From: CAZVRZ01 sp964629965
GTDB taxonomy: Bacteria > Chloroflexota > Anaerolineae > Anaerolineales > UBA4823
DNA: 48,135 nucleotides
Reading direction: 5' to 3'
Assembly: GCA_964629965.1 (NCBI GenBank)
Contig: CAZVRZ010000021.1
Location: 1-48,135, forward strand
Positions 34,242 to 43,969 of the stretch are shown in pieces. Positions within the stretch are counted from its first letter, which is position 1. Every line of letters starts with the position of its first letter. A model generated the notes under the pieces. It saw nothing but the letters and a program-made list of their open reading frames with translations, was not told where the DNA came from and searched no databases. Both the position numbers and the translations under genes were made by a program.

Positions 34242-35462
34242 ATGGAAGTATCTTGGGAGCATCGCTATGCTCAGCGAACTCAAAGAATGGCCAGCTCGGC
34301 GATTCGCGAGCTGCTGAAATTGACTGAAAAACCCGATATAATTTCCTTTGCAGGTGGTTTACCTGCACCGGATGTGTTTCCTGTAGAAGAATTTGCCGAG
34401 GCTTGCGAGCGCGTGTTATCCGAACAGGGGCCGCGCGCCCTGCAATACAGTACCACCGAGGGTTACCTGCCGCTGCGCGAGATGCTGGCGCAGAGCGCCT
34501 CTGCCCATGGCATGAAGGTGACGCCGAATAATATCCTGATCACTTCCGGATCGCAGCAGGCCTTGGACCTGATCGGTAAGGTGTTCATCAATCCCGGAGA
34601 TCATATCCTGGTTGAAAACCCCACCTACCTGGGAGCTCTGCAAGCCTGGAATGCCTACGGCGCTGAATATATTACCGTGCCAATGGACCAGGATGGAATG
34701 ATCACTGATGAACTCGAAAGCGCCCTGCGCCTGGGGCCGAAGTTCATTTATGTGCTGCCCAATTTCCAGAACCCCACCGGTGTGACGATGCCGATGGAAC
34801 GGCGCCGGAAACTGGTCGAGTTGGCCGATCGCTATGGCGTGCCGATGATCGAGGATGATCCTTACGGTCAACTGCGTTATGAAGGCGAGCACCAACCGCC
34901 CGTCTGGGTAATGGATGGGCAGTATCGCAACCTGGCTGGATGCTCGTTCTGTGGCAACACCATCTACCTGAGCACGTTTTCCAAGATCCTCGCGCCGGGC
35001 ATTCGCCTGGCCTGGGTGATTGCGCCAGAAGAGGTGATCCGCAAGCTGGTGCAGGCCAAGCAAGGCGCCGATCTGCATACTTCTACCTTCAATCAAATCG
35101 TGGCTTACGAAGTGGCGCGCGACGGTTTTCTCGAGCGCCATATTTTGAAGATCCGCGACATCTACGGACAGCGTCGTAACCTGATGCTGGACACGATGAA
35201 AGAATTCCTCCCCCAGGGTACGCAGTGGACGCACCCCCAGGGTGGGTTGTTCCTTTGGTCGACCTTGCCCGCAGGCCTAAACTCTGCCGAAGTCTTGCGT
35301 ACTGCCGTGGAGAAGAAAGTGGCCTTTGTGCCGGGCAACTCATTCTATGCCCGCGGCGGCGGAGATGATACGCTGCGTATCAACTTCTCCAATGCCTCAC
35401 CCGAGAATATTCGCTTGGGTGTTGAACGCATGGCCCAGGCCATCCGCATGCACATGCGTTAA
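34242..35462 (+). CDS. PLP-dependent aminotransferase, 2-aminoadipate/MocR-like class I
   Basis: The 406-residue protein has the class I/II aminotransferase fold: FAGGLPAPDVFPVEEF near the N-terminus, TSGSQQALDLIGKVF, NFQNPTG (Asn 178), IEDDPYG (Asp), PLP lysine K248 in STFSKILAPGIRLAW, and the arginine of DDTLRINFS for substrate carboxylate binding. It is closest in type to 2-aminoadipate or aromatic/branched-chain aminotransferases without a GntR domain. The likely reaction is amino transfer to 2-oxoglutarate; the exact substrate is unclear. It follows the GlyA-GcvT gene by 68 bp and is closed by a strong terminator. Confidence 0.9.
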   Translation: MEVSWEHRYAQRTQRMASSAIRELLKLTEKPDIISFAGGLPAPDVFPVEEFAEACERVLSEQGPRALQYSTTEGYLPLREMLAQSASAHGMKVTPNNILITSGSQQALDLIGKVFINPGDHILVENPTYLGALQAWNAYGAEYITVPMDQDGMITDELESALRLGPKFIYVLPNFQNPTGVTMPMERRRKLVELADRYGVPMIEDDPYGQLRYEGEHQPPVWVMDGQYRNLAGCSFCGNTIYLSTFSKILAPGIRLAWVIAPEEVIRKLVQAKQGADLHTSTFNQIVAYEVARDGFLERHILKIRDIYGQRRNLMLDTMKEFLPQGTQWTHPQGGLFLWSTLPAGLNSAEVLRTAVEKKVAFVPGNSFYARGGGDDTLRINFSNASPENIRLGVERMAQAIRMHMR

Positions 35463-35483
35463 GTCGTATTGACGTTTGCCAAG

Positions 35484-35526
35484 ATCCGGTTCGGAAAGTT
35501 ACGGCTTTCCGAACCGGATTTGTTTT
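35484..35526 (+). terminator. Intrinsic terminator between convergent genes
   Basis: ATCCGGTTCGGAAAG (35484-35498) pairs perfectly with CTTTCCGAACCGGAT (35505-35519) across a 6-nt loop and is followed by TTTGTTTT on the plus strand. It ends the aminotransferase transcript. On the minus strand the hairpin could act after the FKBP gene but lacks a T tail. Confidence 0.88.
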
Positions 35527-36010
35527 ACTTGATTCCCAACAGCTCCACTTCAAAGACCAGGGTGGCATTGGGCGGGATAACGCTGCCGGCCCCGTTGGCC
35601 CCGTAGCCCAAATCGGGAGGAATGGTTAGTTTTCGTTTCCCACCGACCTTCATCCCAGCCACGCCCTCGTCCCAGCCTGTTATCACTTCGCCCTGGCCGA
35701 GGTTGAACTCGAACGGCGTGCCCCGGTCGACGGATGAGTCAAACTTGCTGCCATCTGTCAGCCAGCCGGTGTAATGAACGCTGACCAGGTCGCCCGCCTT
35801 CGCTTCTGCCCCGCTGCCCACGACCAAATCTTCGATCACCAGGCCGCTAGGCGAGGTGGTCTGCTCCCCGTTCTTCTGAGAGGCGCGGAAAGCAAAAAAG
35901 CCGATCGTGGCGATCACCAGCAGAATCACAACCACAAGCAGGATGCGCTGCCTGAGCAGGCGCGCCGCCCGCGCGGCCCTGCGTTGTTCGCGTATAGAAT
36001 TCTTTGACAT
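35525..36010 (-). CDS. Membrane-anchored FKBP-type peptidyl-prolyl isomerase
   Basis: From ATG 36010 the product has 161 residues. A basic N-terminus (IREQRRAARAARLLRQR) precedes one membrane helix (ILLVVVILLVIATIGFFAF), so the catalytic domain faces outward. The FKBP domain is complete: VHYTGWLTDGSKFDSS, GQGEVITGWDEGVAGM, GGKRKLTIPPDLGYG and NATLVFEVELL. It catalyses proline cis-trans isomerisation and assists folding of exported proteins. GGAGGATAGGT stands before ATG 36010. It is a separate unit from the gcv operon, ~110 bp downstream of the kinase stop. Confidence 0.93.
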   Translation of the reverse strand: MSKNSIREQRRAARAARLLRQRILLVVVILLVIATIGFFAFRASQKNGEQTTSPSGLVIEDLVVGSGAEAKAGDLVSVHYTGWLTDGSKFDSSVDRGTPFEFNLGQGEVITGWDEGVAGMKVGGKRKLTIPPDLGYGANGAGSVIPPNATLVFEVELLGIK

Positions 36011-36121
36011 ACCTATCCTCCGAAGGTGATATTTACAAAGCGGCGGCCAAATCCCGCCGGTTTGCACGCAGTGAATTATAGCAGATCAATATAAACAATA
36101 CCTGTTCTCAATACCTGGATA

Positions 36122-37837
36122 CTATTTTGAATTTTGCCAGAGCTTGAAATCTTTCAGGATCGAGCCGCCGATGAATTCGCGCAGGATCGAATTCTCCGGG
36201 ATCAGGTTCTCTTCGAATGGGCAGAACCACTCGAGCAGGGATAGCAAACGCTTGGCCTCGATGTATTCCGGCGTGCCGTAGGGCACCTGGCGCAGCAGAG
36301 GTTCTGCCAGCAGCTTCAAGGCAGACAACTCATACGCCAGGGCCGAATTGAACATTACATTGGCGTTTTCTTGGAAGGGGAAGATATAGCGTTTTTCACC
36401 GCGCCCGACCGATTCCCATCTTTGGATGGTGTCGCGCGCCGAGTAACCGCGCTCACGCGCATCCCGCACGATGCGCCTCAAGAGGCGGGTATCGGTGGTT
36501 GAGATGCGGTTATGGCGATCCAGGTTTAACTGGGTCAGGCAAGAAGTATAGATGCGGAAAGTTTGCTGGAGGGGAAAATTTGGCAGCAAAGCCGGGTTGA
36601 GCCCGTGAATGCCTTCCAGGATGATGATCTGTCCGGAGTGCAGTTGCGCCAGCTCGCCGTTTTCGCTTTTGCCGGTCTTGAAATTGAAGCGTGGCAGTTG
36701 CACCTCTTCTCCGGCTACCAGCCGGCTGAGGTCGCTTTCCATGCGGTTCGTATCCATGGCTCCAAAAGACTCAAAATCATACTCGCCGTTTTCATCGCGG
36801 GGCGTCTTGTCGCGGTCGATGAAAAAGTTATCCATCTCAACAGGATAAGGCGAGATGCCCTGGGACAGCAGTTGGATCGCCAGGCGCTTGGAAAAGGTGG
36901 TCTTGCCAGAGGAGGATGGCCCGGCGATCAACACGATCCGCACGCGCTTGCGCTGCCGGTGGATCTGGGCGGCAATCTCCGAAACACGTTGTTCGTGCAG
37001 TGCTTCAGAAGTCAGGATCAACTCATCGATTTGACCGGCCTGGATAGCATCATTCAAGGCGCCGACCGAGCCGATCCCCAGGCGGTCCAGCCAGTCACCG
37101 TACTGGCGAAAGGTAGCCAGCAGCTTGGGGTATTCCGGCAGTGGCAGCAGCTCGGTGGGGCGGTGGCGGCGCGGAAAACGAAGCGTGAAACCGCCGTTGG
37201 TGCGCACCAACGCGAACCAGCGCAGGTAGCCGGTGGACGGCACCATATAGCCGTGGTGGTAATCCTGATGGTCACCCAGGCGGTACAGCACCAGGTAATC
37301 CTTGGCGCGGTGCGCCAGCAGACGAACCTTGTCTTCGTATCCCTTGGCTTTGAAATAGGCAACCGCATCTTCCAGCGAAACCTCGCGCCGGATGAAAGGC
37401 AGGTCTTCGTTGACCAGCGCGCGCATGTGTTCTTCCAGGCGGCTCAGGTCTTCATCCGATAACGGATGGCCGTTGCTGACCCGGCAATAGTAACCGCCCG
37501 AGGCGACCGAATGATCGATGGTCAGGAGGGCTTTTGGGAAAAGGTCTTCGAAGGCCGCGTCCAGCAAAAAGGTCAGTGACCGGCGGTAGAATAGCATGCC
37601 GTCCGATTCTGCCATGCTGACCGGGCGTACCCTTGCTTCCATTTTAATGGGATAGGTTAATTCTCTTAACTCGCCGTTGATTACCGCACCCACGATCGGC
37701 GCCGGGCCTTCGTTGCTCAACAGCTTGAGAAAGTCGCCGACCGGTGCGAGGCGAGGCCCGCTGATCACGCGACCATCGGGCAGGTGTATCTCCACGAGTG
37801 GATTAGGAGTGGTAAATTCAAATTGAGATGCATCCAT
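36122..37837 (-). CDS. Uridine kinase-like P-loop kinase with ThrRS-like TGS and SAD regions
   Basis: The 571-residue protein begins with a TGS-like ubiquitin-fold segment (about 14-70: VEIHLPDGRVIS), then a region related to the threonyl-tRNA synthetase second additional domain (about 80-260), and ends with a phosphoribulokinase/uridine kinase domain (about 290-571). That domain has Walker A GPSSSGKT (306-313) and VEMDNFFIDRD. This architecture is known as a putative nucleoside kinase in several phyla; the phosphate acceptor is uncertain. Its ATG 37837 shares the A of the gcvPB stop (TGATG), so translation is coupled to glycine decarboxylase and it lies in the riboswitch-controlled operon. 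Why it sits there is not explained. Confidence 0.85.
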   Translation of the reverse strand: MDASQFEFTTPNPLVEIHLPDGRVISGPRLAPVGDFLKLLSNEGPAPIVGAVINGELRELTYPIKMEARVRPVSMAESDGMLFYRRSLTFLLDAAFEDLFPKALLTIDHSVASGGYYCRVSNGHPLSDEDLSRLEEHMRALVNEDLPFIRREVSLEDAVAYFKAKGYEDKVRLLAHRAKDYLVLYRLGDHQDYHHGYMVPSTGYLRWFALVRTNGGFTLRFPRRHRPTELLPLPEYPKLLATFRQYGDWLDRLGIGSVGALNDAIQAGQIDELILTSEALHEQRVSEIAAQIHRQRKRVRIVLIAGPSSSGKTTFSKRLAIQLLSQGISPYPVEMDNFFIDRDKTPRDENGEYDFESFGAMDTNRMESDLSRLVAGEEVQLPRFNFKTGKSENGELAQLHSGQIIILEGIHGLNPALLPNFPLQQTFRIYTSCLTQLNLDRHNRISTTDTRLLRRIVRDARERGYSARDTIQRWESVGRGEKRYIFPFQENANVMFNSALAYELSALKLLAEPLLRQVPYGTPEYIEAKRLLSLLEWFCPFEENLIPENSILREFIGGSILKDFKLWQNSK

Positions 37838-39298
37838 CAGTCGTTTTCCGGCGATCTCATACTGCAGCAAAGCACCAGGTCTTTGGCGGCCTTGACCTCG
37901 TCAAGCCGCCCGACCGGTGAAATGTGCGGCGCAGATTTGAGCAGTTCTGGCTGTGTACGGGCCTCTTCGGCGATCTTGATGAGAGCCTGGGCGAAAGCAT
38001 CGAGTTCTTGCTTGCTCTCGGTCTCGGTAGGCTCGATCATCAATGCCTCGTGGACGATCAGCGGGAAATAATTCGTAGGCGGGTGCAGCCGGTAATCGAT
38101 GAGCCGCTTGGCAATATCCAGGGCGCGCACCTCGGGCGCCTCGTCCCAATGACCTTCCAGCACAAACTCATGCATGCAGGTGCGGTCATAGGCTACGTGG
38201 TACGTATTGCGCAGCAGCGCCAGCAGGTAATTGGCATTCAGCACGGCATGCTCTGAGATCTTGCGCAGCCCATCCCCGCCGTAGGAGAACATGTAGGTCA
38301 GGGCGCGCACGAACATGCTGAAATGCCCATAGAAGGCTTTGACGCGCCCGATGCTTTTTTCGGGGGTTACCAATCCATACAGGGGCGGCAGTTCCTCGTC
38401 GCCTTCTTCGAGAATCTCCACCACCGGCGCAGGCAAGAAGTCCACCAGGTGGGCGGCCACGCCCACCGGGCCCGAGCCCGGGCCGCCGCCGCCGTGCGGC
38501 GTTGAAAAGGTTTTATGCAGGTTGAAGTGCATCACATCGATGCCCAGGTCGCCAGGCCGGGCAATGCCCAGCAGCGCGTTCAGGTTGGCGCCATCGCCAT
38601 AGACCAGCCCGCCGGCGGCATGCACCATCTGCACCACCTCGGCCACATGTTCGTCGAACAGGCCCAGGGTGTTTGGATTGGTGAACATCAGGCCGGCCAG
38701 CGTCTCGTCGCATTCGGCCTTGAGCGCCTCCAGGTCGATGTTGCCGCGGGCATCTGATTTGAGTTCGACCACTCGCAAGCCGAGCATGGCGGAAGTAGCC
38801 GGGTTGGTGCCGTGAGCCGAGTCGGGGATCAGGATCTTGTCACGCTGCTGATCGCCGCGGGCCTTATGATAAGCCCGGATCAGCATCACGCCGGTCAGCT
38901 CGCCGTGTGCACCGGCCGCCGGCTGCAAGGTGACCCCGGCAAAACCGGCAATCTCTTTGAGCCATTCTTGCAGGTGATACATCAACCCCAGGCAGCCTTG
39001 CACGGTCTCGATCGGTTGGAGTGGGTGCACCTGGGTAAAACCCGGAATGCGGGCCGTTTCCTCGTTGATCTTGGGATTGTATTTCATCGTGCAGGAGCCG
39101 AGTGGGTAAAAACCGGTATCGATGGAGTAGTTGAGCTGCGATAGGCGGGTAAAATGCCGGACAACGTCAAACTCGGAAACCTCCGGCAAAGGCAGATCTT
39201 GCCGTTCCAACCCGGCGGGCAGGGGTGTTTGGGGCGTATCGCACGTCGGGAAGCGCACGCCTCGCCGTCCACTAACAGAGAGTTCACACAGTTGCGGT

Positions 39299-39306
<8 letters not shown>
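37837..39306 (-). CDS. gcvPB: Glycine dehydrogenase (decarboxylating) subunit 2
   Basis: The 489-residue protein carries the PLP site of the P protein, FNLHKTFSTPHGGGGPGSGP with K265, together with GFYPLGSCTMKYNPK, IPDSAHGTNPATSAML and MFTNPNTLGLFDE. With GcvPA it decarboxylates glycine and loads the aminomethyl group on lipoyl-GcvH. Its start overlaps gcvPA by 8 bp (ATGACTGA) and its stop overlaps the kinase start by one base. The split P protein (PA plus PB) is the form found in Chloroflexota, Firmicutes and Thermotogota. Confidence 0.97.
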
Positions 39307-40642
<1,336 letters not shown>

Positions 40643-40645
40643 AGA

Positions 40646-41032
40646 TCAAGACTCCTCGATCTTGGCCTGGTAAGCGGCCGGGGTGAGCAGTTCGTCCAAT
40701 TCGCTCAGGTTGCTCAGTTCAAGCTTGATCAGCCAGGCATCATCGAAAGGAGATGCATTGACGGTTTCCGGCGCATCGGGCAGCGCCTCATTGATCGCCG
40801 TCACCTTGCCGCTGGCGGGGCTGTACACATCGGCGGCAGCTTTGACCGATTCGATCGTGGCGATCGAGTCGCCTTTCTTGATCTCATCGCCCTCGGCCAC
40901 CAGGATTTCAACAAAAACCACGTCAGAAAGTTGTTCCTGGGCGTGATCGGTGATGCCCGCCACACCCTGGCTGCCATCCACCTTCAACCATTCATCCTTA
41001 TTGGTATATTTCAGATCGGCTGGGATATTCAT
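40646..41032 (-). CDS. gcvH: Glycine cleavage system H protein
   Basis: A 128-residue lipoyl carrier with the conserved ESVKAAADVYSP block, in which Lys 64 is lipoylated. DEWLKVDGSQGVAGITDHAQ and SDVVFVEI match family positions. It shuttles the aminomethyl group from GcvP to GcvT and electrons to dihydrolipoamide dehydrogenase. AGGAGTGAACT precedes ATG 41032. It is the first gene after the tandem glycine riboswitch, so its expression rises when glycine is abundant. The gcvT partner is absent from the operon and is found on the opposite strand as the GlyA-GcvT fusion. Confidence 0.97.
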   Translation of the reverse strand: MNIPADLKYTNKDEWLKVDGSQGVAGITDHAQEQLSDVVFVEILVAEGDEIKKGDSIATIESVKAAADVYSPASGKVTAINEALPDAPETVNASPFDDAWLIKLELSNLSELDELLTPAAYQAKIEES

Positions 41033-41074
41033 AGTTCACTCCTGTAATTCTCCATCGAATAATTTTCTATTTAG

Positions 41075-41102
41075 CAGGCGCCGGTCTCCAAGACTGCGCC
41101 TG
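41075..41102 (-). promoter_or_regulatory. Hairpin between riboswitch terminator and gcvH start
   Basis: On the minus strand CAGGCGC (41102-41096) pairs with GCGCCTG (41081-41075), with an inner GTCT/AGAC stem. It has no T tail and lies ~30 nt before the gcvH ribosome site. It may stabilise the processed leader or contribute to translational control. Confidence 0.4.
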
Positions 41103-41113
41103 TGTCGCCAAGC

Positions 41114-41142
41114 AAAAGGCGCACGCTGAAAAGCGTGCGCCT
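41114..41142 (-). terminator. Riboswitch expression-platform terminator
   Basis: Read on the minus strand, AGGCGCACGC (41142-41133) pairs with GCGTGCGCCT (41126-41117) across TTTTCA, and the 3' arm is followed by TTTG (41116-41113). The first three bases of the 5' arm also belong to the P1 helix of aptamer 2, so ligand binding and termination are mutually exclusive. Confidence 0.85.
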
Positions 41143-41351
41143 CTGTCGAAAACCTGAGAGATTGGCGCCAGGTAAGACTGGCACTTGCCCCGTCGGTGTC
41201 TGGCTGGAACAACCAGACTTTCCAGAGGAAGACATTCGGGGGTCCTTTTACCTGAGAGATTCGCCTGGTTTTGCTTGCTCCAGGTTTGCCCCTTCGGTGC
41301 CCGGCTGCTGCTGTGATGTCACTGCCCGTCCGGGTCTCTTCCCTGCGAATG
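41140..41351 (-). ncRNA. Tandem glycine riboswitch upstream of the gcv operon
   Basis: Two consecutive glycine aptamers are visible on the minus strand. Aptamer 1 (41351-41233) has CACCGAAGGGGCAA and AATCTCTCAGGTAAAAGGAC, closed by P1 CATTCG (41351-41346) with CGAATG (41238-41233). Aptamer 2 (41228-41140) has CACCGACGGGGCAA and CCAATCTCTCAGG, closed by CCTCTG (41228-41223) with CAGAGG (41145-41140). Cooperative glycine binding in such tandem elements is established. The last P1 strand overlaps the terminator's 5' arm, so this is an ON switch that relieves termination when glycine is high and turns on gcvH-gcvPA-gcvPB-kinase. A plausible extended -10 (TGG TACAAT, 41364-41356) places transcription start near 41350. 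Confidence 0.95.
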
Positions 41352-41355
41352 TTCG

Positions 41356-41364
41356 ATTGTACCA
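41356..41364 (-). promoter_or_regulatory. Extended -10 promoter element of the gcv operon
   Basis: On the minus strand TGG then TACAAT (41361-41356) forms an extended -10 element. The -35 region is weak. The expected start site falls within a few bases of the first P1 helix of the riboswitch. Confidence 0.5.
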
Positions 41365-41409
41365 ACATGCGAACGCCTGAACGCTCGACTGCGGCCGGGT
41401 GAAGGCAAC

Positions 41410-41886
41410 CTAACCGGTCAACGTGCTGCGCACCCAGTCGCCGATCAACCAGTAACGAAAATCCTGCCCGCTGTTGCATTGGATGGCGCCCACAATATTG
41501 TAAACCGGCGCCATGACCAACGCCAACGTCAGCAGCAGAGCGAAAGGCATCAGCAGGCAGCCTAGCCCCAAGACCGGCACCAGCAGACTGCTGATCGCCC
41601 AGGCGCCGCCAACCAGCGTGCCTCCACCCACCAGGCAGATCAACTGAAACAGGAAGGATTGCAGCGAGTGGTAGGCCACGTAACGCGAACGATCCTTGTA
41701 GACCAGGTAGATCACCAGGGCTGCCAGGATGCCCAAAAAACCGGTCACCATGTTCAACAGCGCGCTTAAATGGCCGAGCATGGCCCAGGTGCGTTCATCG
41801 CTGGGCGACAATGGCGGGAGAGAAATAGGCGCGGGAGCTTGCGGCTCAGGAGTCTCAGGCTCCACTGCCTGGGAAGGATTTTCCAT
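41410..41886 (-). CDS. DUF4870-family membrane protein
   Basis: The 158-residue protein has an N-terminal Pro/Glu-rich tail (PEPQAPAPISLPPLSPSDER) and the DUF4870 pattern: WAMLGHLSALLNMVTGFLG, VIYLVYKDRSRYVAYHSLQS, then several membrane helices ending GAIQCNSGQDFRYWLIGDWV. About four membrane segments are expected. The function of the family is unknown. It begins 13 bp after the other DUF4870-like gene and probably shares its transcript. It ends just before the gcv promoter region. Confidence 0.85.
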   Translation of the reverse strand: MENPSQAVEPETPEPQAPAPISLPPLSPSDERTWAMLGHLSALLNMVTGFLGILAALVIYLVYKDRSRYVAYHSLQSFLFQLICLVGGGTLVGGAWAISSLLVPVLGLGCLLMPFALLLTLALVMAPVYNIVGAIQCNSGQDFRYWLIGDWVRSTLTG

Positions 41887-41899
41887 AATCTTTTAAAAC

Positions 41900-42264
41900 T
41901 CAGGCCCAACCCTGGTTCTTGCACAGGTTGGTGATCACCGGGATCTCGACATACTGGCCCTGGTAAGCCTTGTAGCCCCAATATGCACCGATTGCCCAGA
42001 TGATAAGCGAAGGAGCGCCAACGCAGAAGAAGAGTACGCCGCTCAAGATGGTGCCGCCTACCAGGTTGAAGATACCCCAAATCAACGCCTGTGCATTGTG
42101 GGCGCGCAAGAAGGGGCGATTCTTCTTGTCTTCCATCAGGATGATGATGATGGGCACGATCGGGGTGAAAACNNNNNNNNNNAAACGTAGGCCAACAAAG
42201 CCCACAGTTTATCATCGCTGGTAATTTCGGGGGATACTTGCTCGGGGGGGATTTGGTCAGACAT
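41900..42264 (-). CDS. DUF4870-like membrane protein interrupted by a scaffold gap
   Basis: The true start is probably ATG 42264, giving MSDQIPPEQVSPEITSDDKL and WALLAYV before the run of N. The sequence after the gap continues VFTPIVPIIIILMEDKKNRP, FLRAHNAQALIWGIFNLVGG and WAIGAYWGYKAYQGQ, a DUF4870-type membrane protein of roughly 117 residues. The frame on the two sides differs because the N run is of arbitrary length. Both sides carry GTTT at the join; deleting the 10 N plus one GTTT restores one continuous reading frame (LLAYVFTPIVPI). GGAGG precedes ATG 42264. The function of the family is unknown. Confidence 0.75.
42173..42182. other. Assembly gap (10 N)
   Basis: A run of exactly ten N inside the DUF4870-like gene marks a scaffold join. 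The contig ends flanking it appear to overlap by GTTT, so no sequence need be missing. Confidence 0.97.
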
Positions 42265-42394
42265 AGTTGAAAACCTCCATAATAGAATGACAGATAGGGT
42301 TGGGTGCTGCGCTCAAGAGCGTAGTTTCCTTAGATAAGATTTTACATCAGATTCGTAACAAATGAAAGCCAAAAAGGCAATTCATTCTGCACTG

Positions 42395-42814
42395 TTACTG
42401 ATTGGGGCCGGCCTGGTACAAGAGCATATGCCCATCCGGGGTGATTTCCACCTTCAGCTCATCCAGGTCTCGCTGGGCGGGGCTGTGCCGCAGCTTTCCC
42501 TGCGGGGTGAACTGCGAGCCGTGGCAGGGGCAGGTGAAACCATTGTCGTCCATCTCGACCAGGCAGCCCAGGTGCGGGCACACCAGGCTGAGGGCTTTCC
42601 AGCCCTCGGGAGTGTAGAACACCACCGCTTGCACCTGCGAGACGAGGGTGTATTCCAGGCGGGGAAAATCCGATTCGAGTCCCAGGTCGTAACGACTGGG
42701 CGGCGCCGGATCGGGCAGGTAGCTCAGATAGCGCAGCAAGGCAGAAAGCCCCCACAGGCCGCATAAACCGAGCAGGCCTTTCCAGGTCAGGTTGAGAAAA
42801 TCTCGGCGGGTCAT
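42395..42814 (-). CDS. Rieske [2Fe-2S] protein of a cytochrome b6-type complex
   Basis: From ATG 42814 the product is 139 residues: TRRDFLNLTWKGLLGLCGLW is a twin-arginine-type signal anchor, followed by the soluble Rieske fold with both cluster loops, CPHLGC and CPCHGSQF, each giving one Cys and one His ligand. It transfers electrons from quinol oxidised by cytochrome b to a downstream carrier. An earlier in-frame ATG at 42841 is possible. The gene starts 43 bp after the cytochrome b stop (16 bp if the earlier ATG is used), forming a two-gene complex operon. No cytochrome c1 or f gene is adjacent, so the electron acceptor is unknown. Confidence 0.9.
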   Translation of the reverse strand: MTRRDFLNLTWKGLLGLCGLWGLSALLRYLSYLPDPAPPSRYDLGLESDFPRLEYTLVSQVQAVVFYTPEGWKALSLVCPHLGCLVEMDDNGFTCPCHGSQFTPQGKLRHSPAQRDLDELKVEITPDGHMLLYQAGPNQ

Positions 42815-42857
42815 TTTGCGGAGCGAGGATGGGGGCATCATGCGTATATTTTACCCC

Positions 42858-43898
42858 TTACCTGGAAAGAATCGCCCAGCATGTGAGCGCCAGGATGGCG
42901 GCGCCGGACAAAGCAGTCACCACCTGGGCAGTCCGCCCGCGGCGTGGGAACCAGCGCCCCAGTTCCTCTGGCTGCGGGTTGGCAGTCAGATAGGGCATAG
43001 CGGCCAGCAGAAGCAGGATGCTCAGGGGAATGAGCACGCCAAACAAGAATGGGTCGCCCCATGTGAGCATTTGCTGCACCCACAGGAAAAACCAGGGCGC
43101 GCTCGAGTCGGCTGCCGCCAGGTTCTCTGCCTGGATCGGCGCTTCCAGGGGCGCCGGCAGCAGGGCGGACAGCAGCAGCAGGACGATGATCGCTGCCAGC
43201 GCCGCCAATGCCTCGCGCCGCACCAGTTCGAAGCGGGTGATGCGCGCCGTGTTCTGTTCGGCCTTGCGAACCTGGGGCGGCGGCGCGGCGATGCCGCCAT
43301 CGCGGCGCACGCGGAATATGTGCCAGGTGACGATGGCTGCCAGGATCAACATCAGGCCGAAGATGTGCCAGGCGTAAAAGCGGATCAGAGTAGCTGGGCC
43401 GGGAGCGCTGCCGCCCATGACGAGGCTGTATAACCATTCTCCTGCCAGCGGGATGGATTTGACCAGGTGGCTGCCGGCGACCAGGGCCCAGCGGATGCCC
43501 TCATCCCAGCGCAGGATGTATCCGGTGAAATCCAGGAACAGGATGATCACGAACAGGCACAGCCCCAACAGGTAGTTCGTCCGGCGGTGATGGGCATAGC
43601 TGCCGGTGAAGATCACCCGCAGCAGGTGCACGCCAGCCACGCAGACCAACAGTTGGGCCGCCCAGAAGTGCATGTTGCGGATCAGCGCGCCATAGGGTAC
43701 CAGGTAGGTGATGACCTGTATCGACGGCCCGGCTTCTTCCGGCGTAGGCACATAGTAGAACATTTCCAGCGCGCCGGTGAAGATGAGCACCAGCACCAGG
43801 AAGACCGAAAATCCTCCTGCTCCCAGGGTATACCGCAGCCTGGACTGCGCGGCCGGAATGGTGGGGGGGTGTAGATGGTGAAAGAAAGATGGCCGCAT
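42858..43898 (-). CDS. Cytochrome b (one-piece b6-type with C-terminal domain)
   Basis: From ATG 43898 the protein has 346 residues with ~8 membrane helices, fusing the b6-like N-terminal half and the subunit IV-like half. Heme ligands are His 77 and His 91 (H-x13-H) in one helix and His 178 and His 193 (H-x14-H) in another. The 14-residue spacing is typical of b6-type rather than bc1-type proteins. It oxidises quinol together with the Rieske protein and contributes to the proton motive force. The Qo motif usually reading PEWY appears as APWF (267-270), so the glutamate is absent. A TTG at 43907 would extend it by 3 residues. Confidence 0.9.
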   Translation of the reverse strand: MRPSFFHHLHPPTIPAAQSRLRYTLGAGGFSVFLVLVLIFTGALEMFYYVPTPEEAGPSIQVITYLVPYGALIRNMHFWAAQLLVCVAGVHLLRVIFTGSYAHHRRTNYLLGLCLFVIILFLDFTGYILRWDEGIRWALVAGSHLVKSIPLAGEWLYSLVMGGSAPGPATLIRFYAWHIFGLMLILAAIVTWHIFRVRRDGGIAAPPPQVRKAEQNTARITRFELVRREALAALAAIIVLLLLSALLPAPLEAPIQAENLAAADSSAPWFFLWVQQMLTWGDPFLFGVLIPLSILLLLAAMPYLTANPQPEELGRWFPRRGRTAQVVTALSGAAILALTCWAILSR

Positions 43899-43969
43899 GC
43901 CGCTCAAATCGTAATGATGGTGTTCGAACTACCTGGTAAGGGCGCAAGCATCTCGGGTTTCTCCCTCGG

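Noticed and set aside
36563..37462. 299-residue plus-strand frame inside the kinase gene
   Set aside because: Antisense to the P-loop kinase, with Gln/Arg/Gly-rich composition and no recognisable domain.
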